Source of the DNA: UBA4781 sp963556045
GTDB taxonomy: Bacteria > Chloroflexota > Anaerolineae > Anaerolineales > Anaerolineaceae
NCBI GenBank assembly: GCA_963556045.3
Contig: CAUVYA020000002.1
Span: forward strand, 2,575,093-2,639,092
Length of the DNA stretch: 64,000 nt
Reading direction: 5' to 3'
Under the pieces are notes generated by a model that worked only from the letters and a program-made list of their open reading frames with translations, was not told where the DNA came from and searched no databases. The position numbers and the translations under genes are program-made. Shown piece after piece: positions 1 through 8,553 of this stretch. Positions within the stretch are counted from its first letter, which is position 1. The number at the start of each line of letters is the position of its first letter.

Positions 1-41
1 TGATTTGGATAGAGTGAATAAAAAGGTTTGAAGGTTTGTCA

Positions 42-80
42 ACAAAAAGACCGGCGCAACTCATTAACGTTTCACCGGTC
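42..80 (-). terminator. Rho-independent terminator of the PadR-HAAS operon
   Basis: On the minus strand an inverted repeat (GACCGG pairing with CCGGTC, positions 75-80 and 49-54) is followed by a T run at 42-48. It lies about 115 bases after the stop codon of the membrane-protein gene and is correctly oriented to end that operon. Confidence 0.55.
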
Positions 81-195
81 CTCGCACATTTTGTATTGTT
101 CCTGCAAGATCAACGATAACCGGGCAGCAGGAACGAAATATTATTTTCCCCTGTTGTAATCGTTATCACTCTCGACTGTTACAATGTTTGTGATC

Positions 196-1164
196 CTATC
201 CTTTGCTGCGAATTGAATCATATATGCCGTTAAAACTCACGAGCATCAATGGGATCGCCCATACTATCATCAAAACAGGGTAGTGTGGGGAAGCGATTAG
301 ATTTTCTACGGGCATAGGGGCGGCATAAACCAGCAGCGCCAGCCAGTTTATGATCCGTTGCTTGGGGAATAAGAAAAGCGCCGGCCAGATCAAATGAGCA
401 AGTTGATAGAAACCAAAGTTCCCGATGATATTCCAGTTGGTTAGCGAATACCCGTCTGGGAAAGCTCCAAATGACATCATTCTTGCATTCATGATGTTCC
501 CAACCATGATCAATGCGGGAATGAGGACCAGCGTATACAGCAATGGATCCCTTTTCTTGATTAATATTCTTACCAGCCAAACGAGCAATGCCAGCAATAC
601 AAAACCCCAGAAGATGGATTCGACAATACCGCCAGCAGTTTGATTGAAACTACTGGCTGCCAGCCATCTGTTTTCACGGAAACACAGACTGAAAATCGTC
701 AACCAGGTGGAGGAAAGCCAGAACAGTAGCCCGGTCAGGATTCCCTGTTTTCTGTAAAACTGCAGACAGATCAAAACAAGGGAAAATTCAAACAGAATGG
801 AAACGCGAGATAACCAGTAGATGTATGTGCTGTTTGCTGTTGGATCAATCCCTCCGCCAAAAAAGGCGGTCAGGATGATCCAATTGAGAATCGGCATCAA
901 TACAATTTCTGGAAGGGTAATCAGGAGGTATTCTACCCATCGTTTTGGATGGTGGATATTCCTCATACGGCGCCCCAGCTCCTCTGGATTTCCCATTTCG
1001 GTTTGCATCCGTTCCAGGCGTTCTTGTTCATTTTTACCCATAGCGGCATCAACCATTCCTTTCTCATAATGGAATCTTATTTCTTCATCTATCTGGAATC
1101 TTTCTTCTTGAGAAAAACCCTGCAATTCAGCCTGCATGCGTGTCAGAAATGTTTTAATATTCAT
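196..1164 (-). CDS. HAAS-domain multi-pass membrane protein
   Basis: This is a 322-residue protein whose first ~75 residues are a soluble, charged helical domain of the HAAS (DUF1700-like) type, with a conserved pattern around MQTEMGNPEELGRRM. About seven hydrophobic segments follow between residues ~78 and 315. HAAS proteins are usually encoded next to PadR repressors and are thought to link a membrane component to that regulator. Here the start codon overlaps the PadR stop by 11 bases, so the two are probably translationally coupled. The membrane part matches nothing I recognise, so the transported or sensed molecule is unknown. The HAAS call rests on pattern and on the PadR neighbour. Confidence 0.75.
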   Translation of the reverse strand: MNIKTFLTRMQAELQGFSQEERFQIDEEIRFHYEKGMVDAAMGKNEQERLERMQTEMGNPEELGRRMRNIHHPKRWVEYLLITLPEIVLMPILNWIILTAFFGGGIDPTANSTYIYWLSRVSILFEFSLVLICLQFYRKQGILTGLLFWLSSTWLTIFSLCFRENRWLAASSFNQTAGGIVESIFWGFVLLALLVWLVRILIKKRDPLLYTLVLIPALIMVGNIMNARMMSFGAFPDGYSLTNWNIIGNFGFYQLAHLIWPALFLFPKQRIINWLALLVYAAPMPVENLIASPHYPVLMIVWAIPLMLVSFNGIYDSIRSKG

Positions 1165-1510
1165 TAGGTTTTTTGTTCATTTCTACAGGATTGATGACAC
1201 TGAAAAATTTATTAAAAAAACTTTTCCATTCTTTGCGAGATTCGGCTAACTGTTCTCTCCCGTACGAGGTGATTGAATACACTTTTTTTTGCCGGTCGCC
1301 CTGGCTTTTCTCCCAGATTCCCTCAATCAAATGATCGCTCTCCATCTTATGCAGTGTTGGATATAATAATGCTGCCGTCATGGTGAAATAACCCTCACTG
1401 CGCGCTTCTAACTCGCGCATGATCGCATATCCATGTAATGGGGTATCCTCAAGAATGCTGAGGATCAACAATTCACTGCTGCCTTTACGAGCCTGTTGGA
1501 TTTGAAACAT
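1154..1510 (-). CDS. PadR-family transcriptional regulator
   Basis: This 118-residue protein has the compact winged-helix fold of PadR regulators: SELLILSILEDTPLHGYAIM near the start, followed by the recognition helix and wing region (ALLYPTLHKMESDHLIEG) and a short C-terminal dimerisation helix. PadR proteins are dimeric repressors that commonly control their own operon. A strong sigma-70-type promoter with a perfect 12-bp palindrome at its -35 edge lies 35-65 bases upstream, so autoregulation is likely. It forms an operon with the HAAS membrane protein. The ligand is not predictable. Confidence 0.9.
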   Translation of the reverse strand: MFQIQQARKGSSELLILSILEDTPLHGYAIMRELEARSEGYFTMTAALLYPTLHKMESDHLIEGIWEKSQGDRQKKVYSITSYGREQLAESRKEWKSFFNKFFSVINPVEMNKKPNEY

Positions 1511-1544
1511 AGGACCTCTTTATTTTATTCAAAAATATAAGAAT

Positions 1545-1573
1545 ATTATATATAAATAACTTATATAAGTCAA
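1545..1573 (-). promoter_or_regulatory. PadR operon promoter with palindromic operator
   Basis: Read on the minus strand, -35 TTGACT (1568-1573) and -10 TATAAT (1545-1550) are separated by exactly 17 bases. The perfect palindrome ACTTATATAAGT (1559-1570) overlaps the -35 box and the spacer, which is where a repressor would block RNA polymerase. The rest of the 328-base gap to the glycosylase gene shows no gene. Confidence 0.7.
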
Positions 1574-1838
1574 GGAGAATCATTCCATCAATTCTACGAT
1601 ACGAATTGGTTGGAAGAAGTGTTTTTCTTTATATGTGCTGATCGGAGAATGCCATATACTCACGAAGTAGAATAATGAAAATCGTTGAAATCTATCATAT
1701 CATCACAACAGGGTGAAAAAACCAATTGAAGGTCAACAACTGTTCTGATGAAATCATACGTTTGTTTTCCTGGTCGAGTGATCTGTTCCTGTACCAACAC
1801 TCTTTTTCCTCCTCCTGTATTGACTATATAATATTCCT

Positions 1839-2408
1839 ATGAAAGAGAGATGCCAGTGGGCGCAGGATGAGCAATTCCATGCCTATCATGATGAAGAATG
1901 GGGCGTGCCGGTGCACGACGACCGCACCCATTTCGAGTTTCTGGTGCTGGAAGGCGCGCAGGCAGGGCTTAGCTGGGCAACCATCCTGAAAAGGCGCCCG
2001 GGTTACCGGCAGGCATTTGCAAATTTTGAGCCTGACAGGGTTGCCCAATTCACAGAGGCAGAGTATGAGAGTTTGCTGCAAAATGCGGCGATCATCCGCA
2101 ACAAGCTCAAGATCCGTTCCGCTATCAACAATGCCCAACGTTTTCTGGAAGTGCAGCAGGAGTTTGGCAGTTTCGATACCTACATCTGGCAGTTCGTTGG
2201 AGCAAAGCCCATTCTCAATAAATGGGAATCCATGCAGCAGATTCCGGCGGTGACGGCGGAATCGCAGGCTCTCAGCATGGACCTGAAGAAAAGAGGATTT
2301 ACCTTTGTCGGTCCGACCATCATGTATGCCCACATGCAGGCAATCGGTATGGTGAACGACCATGTGCTGTCCTGTTTCCGCTACTGCGAAGTGCAGCGCC
2401 TGGCATGA
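1839..2408 (+). CDS. tag: DNA-3-methyladenine glycosylase I
   Basis: This 189-residue protein removes 3-methyladenine from alkylated DNA as the first step of base-excision repair. The family's zinc site is complete: Cys5 in the N-terminal RCxW motif, the His of YHDEEWG, and the His and Cys of NDHVLSCFRY near the C terminus. The helix-hairpin-helix core with EGAQAGLSWATILKRR is also typical. Length matches the family (about 185-195). The gene appears monocistronic, with the PadR operon divergent upstream and the sigma-factor gene 237 bases downstream. Confidence 0.95.
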   Translation: MKERCQWAQDEQFHAYHDEEWGVPVHDDRTHFEFLVLEGAQAGLSWATILKRRPGYRQAFANFEPDRVAQFTEAEYESLLQNAAIIRNKLKIRSAINNAQRFLEVQQEFGSFDTYIWQFVGAKPILNKWESMQQIPAVTAESQALSMDLKKRGFTFVGPTIMYAHMQAIGMVNDHVLSCFRYCEVQRLA

Positions 2409-2645
2409 CCATCCATTTGTGACGATCCCGAGTATAAACGCCATCGGTTTTCCGCTGTAATTTCCTGCCTTCGTGTACCATTTCTCCTCACCCGACCATA
2501 TTTCACCGCCTGTTTTTCCCATTTTCATCGTAAAAAGATGTTTAAAGGAAAAGAATTGAGATGTCCCTTTTCGTGGTTTCATTCGTTATATTAATGATAG
2601 AAACACACATATTGAAATGCATTGTGATAAGGTGGTGCTTTTTTT

Positions 2646-3218
2646 ATGAAAACGGACATCTTGAAGCAAACACAGCAGGCTGAGCAGCCGGATGACATTG
2701 CCGACCTCGTGCACCTCGCCAGGCAGGATATCACCTATTTTCAAGAGATATTTGAACGGTTTTTCCTTCCCATTCATAATTACACCCTCAGCAGGGTGGG
2801 TGACCGGCAAGCCGCTCAGGATATCGTTTCCCAGACCTTTATGGCGGCGCTGGAGGGATTGCGGAACTATCAAGAAAAAGGACAGTTCAGCGCCTGGATA
2901 TTCACCATCGCCCGCAGTAAGATCAACGATCATTTTCGCAGGCAGAAACGCCTTTCAGAAAACACCATCGTAGATATCCCTGCACGGGGAGGAGACATGC
3001 TTGCCAAACAGGTGCAGGATGAGCAGATCAATGCTCTCCGCCTGCTGATCCGCAGACTGCCGCATAAAAAACAGGAATTGATCCACCTCAGGTATGTAGC
3101 GAACCTGAGCTTCAAGGACATTGCCGCTATCACAGGCAGATCAGAAGGCGCAGTAAAAAAGGCGCTCTATCGAATTCTGGATGACCTGAAGGATGAATTG
3201 GAGAATGACCATGTTTGA
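2646..3218 (+). CDS. ECF-type RNA polymerase sigma factor
   Basis: This 190-residue sigma-70-family protein has region 2 (residues ~35-100, including DRQAAQDIVSQTFMAALEGL and the FSAWIFTIARSKINDHFRRQ promoter-melting segment) and region 4 (residues ~133-182, the helix-turn-helix around LSFKDIAAITGRSEGAVKKAL). No region 3 is seen, as expected for extracytoplasmic-function sigma factors. The downstream gene starts inside its last codons and encodes a single-pass membrane protein that probably restrains it. The target regulon and stress signal cannot be read from the sequence. Confidence 0.9.
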   Translation: MKTDILKQTQQAEQPDDIADLVHLARQDITYFQEIFERFFLPIHNYTLSRVGDRQAAQDIVSQTFMAALEGLRNYQEKGQFSAWIFTIARSKINDHFRRQKRLSENTIVDIPARGGDMLAKQVQDEQINALRLLIRRLPHKKQELIHLRYVANLSFKDIAAITGRSEGAVKKALYRILDDLKDELENDHV

Positions 3219-4689
3219 AGAATATTCTCACCCTACATTTGAAATGAAGATCGCACAAGCGCTGATGCCATCCGCCCCGCAGCAGGGAGCAAAGGAAAAG
3301 ATCTGGCGAGAGATCCAGCAGCACGCCGGTCATGCACATCAAACTCCGATACCCCAACGTTCATGGAATAGACGCCGCTGGCTGCCGCTATCGCTTGCCG
3401 TGCTGCTGCTGGTTGTGGTGCTCGCGTTCACTAATCCTCAAGTTGTCGCCGCCATGCAGCGTCTTTTCCGCTTCCTGCCGGGCATCGGGCTGGTGGAAAC
3501 CTCCCAGTTCAAGGTGCTGGAGGAAGAAGTGGTGGTGGAACGTGAGGGAATTACCGTGACGGTGAGCGAAGCCGCCGGTGATGCTCAACGCACCCGCATC
3601 CTGCTGCAGGTCGAGGGGCTTTCCTCCGATTACAATTGGGGCGATTTCCAGGATGATTCCCTTATCACCCGCGATGATGATCCCTTCCTGATCCTGCCTG
3701 ATGGCAGTATCCTGCTCGTGGAAGGTGCCATGCACCATGGTGATGGTTCAGGGGAAATGTACATCCACCGCCTCACATTCCCTCCACTGCCGCCCGATAC
3801 CATGCAAGTTATCCTGTCTATTCCGCGCATTCTTCCCAGCCCTCCTGGAGCGGAACCACACAACTGGCAGATTCCCCTGCGCTTCAAAGCCGGCGATCCC
3901 GATTTGCTTGATCCTGTTTTTGAGATCGAACAGCAGGATGACAAGTTCTCACTGGAACAAAAAATGGAGGGGCAGGCAGATGCGGTGGATTGCTGTGATG
4001 CTCCGGTCACCTCAACCGCACAGAATGAGTACGGTGTGCAGTTCAACCTGGAGCGGGTCGCGGAACTGGAGGATGGTTATCTTTTCATGACCAGAACGAC
4101 CTGGCAGAGCGATGCGGTGCTGCCCTACAGCATGTTCGCCGATCTGATCAGCGTCACCGACGCAAATGGAAATGCTGTCGCCTGGGAATATGCGGAAGCG
4201 GATCAGATGGCAGGGATTGATGAAAAGGCAAACTATGGCGCTATCAAGGTAACCGGGAAGGATTTTGCCATGCCGCTGACGCTGCAAGCCAGGATCGTTG
4301 CGGATATCGAAGCAGATGCCGGTTTCCTGTTTGATGCCGGGCAGGATCCCCAAATGGGGCAAACCTGGCAGATCGATACACTCGTTTCCATGCCACCCTA
4401 TGACCTGCGTGTGGTAGGGGTGGAAGCGGTCAGCGATGCGCATGGCGGAGCGGGTTATGAATTCACAATGCAGTCAGACAATGTTTTCCGCGCCATGCTG
4501 GTCGACCTGAATAATCCGCGCGGTGGAGCGGGTGGTGGGGGCGGTGGCGGTGCGTTTGATGATCCTCCCTTCACATTCAGTTCTATCGTATCCTATTTTG
4601 AGCTCCCGCAGGGCATCATCGAGATTGGTGTGAGTTCTATCGCCGTGATTCTGGATGACGCCTGGCAGGTGACCTGGCAGCCGGAGTGA
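3211..4689 (+). CDS. Membrane-anchored anti-sigma-like protein
   Basis: This protein of about 492 residues has a short cytoplasmic N terminus (~50 residues), one transmembrane segment (~56-76, within LPLSLAVLLLVVVLAFT) and a long extracytoplasmic part. The architecture resembles DUF4179-type anti-sigma factors. I chose the ATG at 3211 because GGAG lies 7 bases before it; two in-frame ATGs at 3193 and 3205 are alternatives. It overlaps the sigma-factor gene, implying coupled translation. A glycine-rich tract near residue 440 looks like a flexible spacer. No zinc-finger HxxxCxxC motif is seen near the N terminus, so the sigma-binding mode is unclear. Its role as anti-sigma factor is inferred mainly from gene context and topology. 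Confidence 0.65.
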   Translation: MFEEYSHPTFEMKIAQALMPSAPQQGAKEKIWREIQQHAGHAHQTPIPQRSWNRRRWLPLSLAVLLLVVVLAFTNPQVVAAMQRLFRFLPGIGLVETSQFKVLEEEVVVEREGITVTVSEAAGDAQRTRILLQVEGLSSDYNWGDFQDDSLITRDDDPFLILPDGSILLVEGAMHHGDGSGEMYIHRLTFPPLPPDTMQVILSIPRILPSPPGAEPHNWQIPLRFKAGDPDLLDPVFEIEQQDDKFSLEQKMEGQADAVDCCDAPVTSTAQNEYGVQFNLERVAELEDGYLFMTRTTWQSDAVLPYSMFADLISVTDANGNAVAWEYAEADQMAGIDEKANYGAIKVTGKDFAMPLTLQARIVADIEADAGFLFDAGQDPQMGQTWQIDTLVSMPPYDLRVVGVEAVSDAHGGAGYEFTMQSDNVFRAMLVDLNNPRGGAGGGGGGGAFDDPPFTFSSIVSYFELPQGIIEIGVSSIAVILDDAWQVTWQPE

Positions 4690-5151
4690 ACTACGGCAGC
4701 TAATTTGCAAATTTTTCTGATTGATCTGATTGAAGGGATTCATTCATTCTTAGATCAAAACCGAAAGAATCTTCCTGTAATGGCTGGCTATTTCATCAGT
4801 ACACCGATCAGTTCAATCAAGCAGACACAGCAATCCGCCTACTTGGGAAGTTTCGTAACCATCCAGGGGTACTTCCAATAATTGAAGTCATTGGGCATTA
4901 TCCATGAAGTTGCCGGAAAGGCAAGGGGTCGTATGTATAGAGTTGAAATGATTGTATACATTTTGGATCAATAAAGCTAAAGGATGAAAACTAGTAGAGA
5001 GAGATAAAAATAATTATGGAAATAATATTGCTTAAATTAAAGAAAATATTATAGAATCCCTTTCTCAGAATTTTATAGTTTTCAAGAATTGGTCATTTAT
5101 CTTAAATCTTTATAAAATGATTTATATGCAGTTTCAAAGATTAATAGAGAC
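4690..5151. other. 462-base AT-rich intergenic region, no gene seen
   Basis: The gap lies between the convergent anti-sigma-like and GGDEF-EAL genes. It is AT-rich, with no coding pattern and no clear U-tailed hairpin. Confidence 0.5.
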
Positions 5152-7146
5152 CTACCCTTTTTTATACGCAGTTGATAGCAATTTATCGGCTTCCAGGCTG
5201 TTAACTGGCTTTGCGAAAAAGAAACCTTGTGCGTATTCACAATTCATGGATTGCAGAGAGGATAATTGATAATCAGTCTCAACCCCCTCTGCGATCACCT
5301 TCATTCCCAGGCTGTGCGCCAGCGATAAGATCGTGCGCACGATCTCAAGTCCACTGCTCGTGCTCTCAAGTTGGTGAATGAAAGGGCGGTCGATCTTGAG
5401 CGCATCAATTGGGTAGTCATGGAGGATACTCAAAGAGGAATAACCTGTACCAAAATCATCGATTTGTATTTGCACCCCTGTTTTGCGCAATTTTGAGAGT
5501 ATTTCTGAGGTGGTCACGGAATCTTCAACAATCAAACTTTCGGTCAATTCCAAATTCAAATACTGTGGATCTAACCCGTTTTTTTTCAGTATCTTTGAGA
5601 TCATATCAGCCAGATCAGCCTGGGCGCACTGCCTGGGAGATAGATTCACATTGATGGTCAAAGGCTGGTCAGATGAATACTTCTGCTGCCATTTGCGGAT
5701 CTGCTTGCAGGCTTCATCCAGCACCCAGTAACCCAGTGGAACGATCAGACCGATTTCTTCAGTAATCGATATGAACTCAGCCGGCATCAGCAACCCTCTG
5801 GTAGGATGCTGCCATCTCACTAACGCTTCAAAACCAACGATGCGATTGGTCTGCATTTCCAGGATGGGCTGGTAATGAATAACGAACTCATGGTTTTCTA
5901 TTGCTTTCCATAGATCGGTTTCCATTTCCATACGCGTCATGACATTTTCCCGCATCGCAGAATCGAAAATCTCATAACGGGCGCGTCCCTGACTCTTTGC
6001 GCGGTACATGGCAATATCCGCATCTCGCAGCATTTCCTCCGGCTGTTCATATTGAATATCACTCAGCACAATACCCATGCTGACGGATACGAATACGCTT
6101 TGACCTCCCATATCTAAGGGTAAGGATAAATTGCGCAATATCCGGTCGGCTACTGACAGGTAATCTGAAGGTTCTTTGATGTCTTCAAGCAAAATGACAA
6201 ATTCGTCACCCCCAAAACGAGCAACAGTATCTACGGAGCGAACGCATTCAATCAGGCGCTTTCCACTTTCGACCAGCAATAGATCTCCGATGTCATGACC
6301 GCGAGTATCGTTCACTATTTTAAACTGGTCCAAATCCAAAAAGAATACCGCAAACTGATAATCTGTATTCCGCTTTGCACGTTCCATCGCATGATCAAGA
6401 CGATCTTTCAATAAAACACGATTTGGCAGGGTTGTGAGGGCATCATGTAATGCACTGTGTGCAAGTTGTTTTTCTACCCGCTTCCGTTCCTTCAGTTCCA
6501 TCTGCAGTTGTTTGTTGACCTGTGATAATTCCAATAATCGATCTTTTTCCAGTAGATTGCGATGTCTTGTGAACACAAGAATTGCTATCGAAATAACAAT
6601 GTTGAAGATCAAAGGCAAAACGATATTTGTTAGGGGGATTGTAGGGATAAAGAAAGGGAACGATAAAAGGGTGAGAATATCAATGATGATGAATAGTAAT
6701 GTGTTGCGGAGGGAGGTCAAGGCGCTGCTGAAAAGTATCGTCAGGCTGTTCCAGATCAATAGGATAAGAAGAGCTTCCGAACTGTAATCCTGTGCTATTG
6801 CGACATTCATGATGGGAATAAGGGATAGGATGATCAGAGAAAGGAAAATGGCGGAACGGTAATATCGAGTACGGCTTATAAAAAAAGCTATGGTAATTGC
6901 GATATCTGCGCCGGCAAGCACATATGCAACGTTTGGATTCGAGCTGAAAAAGCCCATAAAAAACACACCGCTGATCATGGTGATTGCCAGAGCGAACAGC
7001 ATCGCTATCGCCAGGCGAACCTGCCTTCTTTCGGCGGTATTAGTGATTGTTGCTGTGGGTTCTAAAAAATGTTGTAAGAATCCGCGTTTGGTATGCTTGG
7101 GATTTTCAACGAAAGATGAAAAAAGCTTAGAGAATTTTTCTTTCAT
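5152..7146 (-). CDS. Membrane diguanylate cyclase/phosphodiesterase (copy A)
   Basis: This 664-residue protein is predicted to make and/or break cyclic di-GMP. It has five or six membrane helices at residues ~45-195, a coiled-coil linker (~200-235), a GGDEF domain (~235-400) and an EAL domain (~410-655). The active-site motif GGDEF and an RxxD inhibitory site (RSVD, five residues before it) are intact. So are EALVRW, the DDFGTG loop, LKID and AEGVE of the EAL domain, so both activities look possible. The ATG at 7146 (AAGGAA upstream) is preferred over one at 7185 because it gives exactly the length of the paralogue at 11887. The membrane domain is not a named sensor I recognise. Confidence 0.92.
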   Translation of the reverse strand: MKEKFSKLFSSFVENPKHTKRGFLQHFLEPTATITNTAERRQVRLAIAMLFALAITMISGVFFMGFFSSNPNVAYVLAGADIAITIAFFISRTRYYRSAIFLSLIILSLIPIMNVAIAQDYSSEALLILLIWNSLTILFSSALTSLRNTLLFIIIDILTLLSFPFFIPTIPLTNIVLPLIFNIVISIAILVFTRHRNLLEKDRLLELSQVNKQLQMELKERKRVEKQLAHSALHDALTTLPNRVLLKDRLDHAMERAKRNTDYQFAVFFLDLDQFKIVNDTRGHDIGDLLLVESGKRLIECVRSVDTVARFGGDEFVILLEDIKEPSDYLSVADRILRNLSLPLDMGGQSVFVSVSMGIVLSDIQYEQPEEMLRDADIAMYRAKSQGRARYEIFDSAMRENVMTRMEMETDLWKAIENHEFVIHYQPILEMQTNRIVGFEALVRWQHPTRGLLMPAEFISITEEIGLIVPLGYWVLDEACKQIRKWQQKYSSDQPLTINVNLSPRQCAQADLADMISKILKKNGLDPQYLNLELTESLIVEDSVTTSEILSKLRKTGVQIQIDDFGTGYSSLSILHDYPIDALKIDRPFIHQLESTSSGLEIVRTILSLAHSLGMKVIAEGVETDYQLSSLQSMNCEYAQGFFFAKPVNSLEADKLLSTAYKKG

Positions 7147-7719
7147 TTGGTTTTTCCTTAATAAAAACATTGTGATCGGTTGCACAGCATAATGTTGAAC
7201 TACCTATTTAATATTATTGACTGAATGATTGCTTTTGTCTACTCCACCTTTTTCTTTTTCGAACAATTCAATATATATTTGATAACCTGTATGTGGATTA
7301 CGATAATGAATTTGTATCGAAACACGACAAATAATATAAAACATCGAATCAATAATGTGTTTTTAGAACTACTGCACGTTAGTTTGGTTCCCTGTGGTTA
7401 TGAATATTAATGGGTAAGAAAAACATATATTAGTATTTGTGAAGGTGTTTAGTGGATCAATATTTATCAGAAATATTTGGTATTCTGGACGGAGTATCAA
7501 GGAAACTCCCCATAAGTGAATCTCTGATAGTGAGTATACCAAATTATGAACATTTCACACTCACCATTAATAAAATTAACCACTGCGTGGTAATGGAAGA
7601 CATCTCACGATTACACAGGCAGTTTGAAAACCATACATTCTGTTCGAGCGTTCAGGTCTCTGCCTCGACTCACCTTGTATCATTATTCGTTATAAGAATG
7701 TACCCTGTTTCTGGAGAGT
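7147..7719. other. Duplicated non-coding leader of the GGDEF-EAL gene
   Basis: This stretch aligns, with scattered differences, to 13882-14304 upstream of the second GGDEF-EAL copy. Short open frames here are not conserved between the copies, so I see no gene. Promoter elements for the GGDEF-EAL gene should lie here but none is clear enough to call. Confidence 0.6.
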
Positions 7720-7826
7720 CTATTCCACGGTATAGAAAAACAAGAGGGTGATCACCGCATATTCACCTGTCAGTATATTTTCCACCCCCAGAGATATCCA
7801 AGATCTTCATTTGATCGTCCCATGTT
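7720..7826 (-). pseudogene. 3' remnant of a solute-binding-like lipoprotein gene
   Basis: Read on the minus strand, the end of this piece encodes LTGEYAVI...LF.YTVE followed by a stop, nearly identical to the C terminus of the intact lipoprotein at 14305-15210. Upstream of this the similarity continues (GRSNEDLGY against GYQNDDIDAY) but in another frame, so there is at least one frameshift. It ends about 30 bases before the MerR-type promoter of the flavodoxin gene, so the rest of the gene was lost or replaced. Confidence 0.75.
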
Positions 7827-7854
7827 TTCGTTAGAAACACATTCACAATTTCCC

Positions 7855-7885
7855 TTGACCTGGTGTTAACTCCAGGTGTTAAACT
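7855..7885 (+). promoter_or_regulatory. MerR-type promoter of the flavodoxin operon
   Basis: The -35 box TTGACC (7855-7860) and -10 box TAAACT (7880-7885) are separated by 19 bases, the over-long spacing typical of MerR-activated promoters. The spacer holds a near-perfect dyad, CCTGGTGTTAACTCCAGG (7859-7876). The same arrangement occurs twice more, at 11201-11231 and 11773-11803. Confidence 0.85.
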
Positions 7886-7952
7886 TATTTATTGTGAACC
7901 TTGTATGTAATGAGAAAATAGTGTTGATAATGGATCAAAAAGGGAAAAGAGA

Positions 7953-8480
7953 ATGGATAAGAGTATCTTGATCGCTTACTTCTCTCGCAGGGGAGAAAAT
8001 TACCACAACGGCAGTCTCGTCAATCTATCCGAGGGCAATACGGAGATCGCGGCAAAGCTGATCGCCGAACTGACCGGCGCGGAGCTCTTTTTAATGAAGC
8101 CCCTGAAAGAATATTCAGAAAAATATCATGCCTGTACCGAAGAGGCAAAAACGGAACTGAACGCGCATGCCCGACCGCAGCTCGTCAGCTATCCCGAAAA
8201 CGTGGATAATGTGGATACCCTCATCCTGTGTTATCCCAACTGGTGGGGGACCATGCCGATGGCGGTGTTCACTTTCCTCGAACGATTTGACCTCTCAGGC
8301 AAGACTATCCTCCCTCTGTGTACGTATGAGGGCAGCGGCATGGGGCGCAGTGAGCAGGATATCAAGGAAGTCTGCCCGCAGTCTTCTGTCAAGAAGGGGC
8401 TTGCCATTCGCGGAAGCAAAGTGAAGGATTCGGGAAAAGACATTCAAACCTGGCTGCGCCAGATGGGGCTGCTGCAGTGA
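7953..8480 (+). CDS. Flavodoxin-like protein
   Basis: This 175-residue protein of the flavodoxin/NAD(P)H-quinone-reductase fold begins with ILIAYFSRRGEN and has a phosphate-binding region around LSEGNTEIAAKLI. The YPNWWGTMPMAVFTFLE and TYEGSGMGRSEQDI segments resemble FMN-isoalloxazine-contacting loops. It is probably a cytoplasmic FMN electron carrier or small reductase. An insertion (about 10 residues) after the first strand separates it from short-chain flavodoxins. It shares a MerR-type promoter with the following Fe-S aldo/keto reductase, suggesting a joint redox-stress or carbonyl-detoxification role. The exact electron donor and acceptor are not predictable. Confidence 0.88.
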   Translation: MDKSILIAYFSRRGENYHNGSLVNLSEGNTEIAAKLIAELTGAELFLMKPLKEYSEKYHACTEEAKTELNAHARPQLVSYPENVDNVDTLILCYPNWWGTMPMAVFTFLERFDLSGKTILPLCTYEGSGMGRSEQDIKEVCPQSSVKKGLAIRGSKVKDSGKDIQTWLRQMGLLQ

Positions 8481-8553
8481 GGAAAGCCATTCAGGTATCT
8501 CCCCTACCCGCTGCCAGTTCATATTAATATAGAAGATAGAAAAGAGAAACGAT

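Larger units (their letters stand above)
5152..7826 (-). repeat. Upstream arm (copy A) of a segmental duplication
   Basis: Three blocks recur in the same order and orientation at 11887-14411: a full GGDEF-EAL gene, about 570 bases of upstream non-coding DNA (for example the stretch around tgaatgattgcttttgtcta at 7222), and the 3' end of a solute-binding-like gene. In this copy the last block is a frameshifted stub. A five-gene redox cassette separates the two arms. Confidence 0.85.

Noticed and set aside
1824..2582. 252-codon minus-strand frame across the glycosylase gene
   Set aside because: It is the antisense shadow of a well-conserved tag gene; composition is rich in His, Cys and Arg without domain pattern.
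7452..7751. 99-codon open frame on the plus strand
   Set aside because: It lies in duplicated non-coding DNA and runs antisense through the lipoprotein gene remnant. The frame is not kept in the second copy near 14120-14340.
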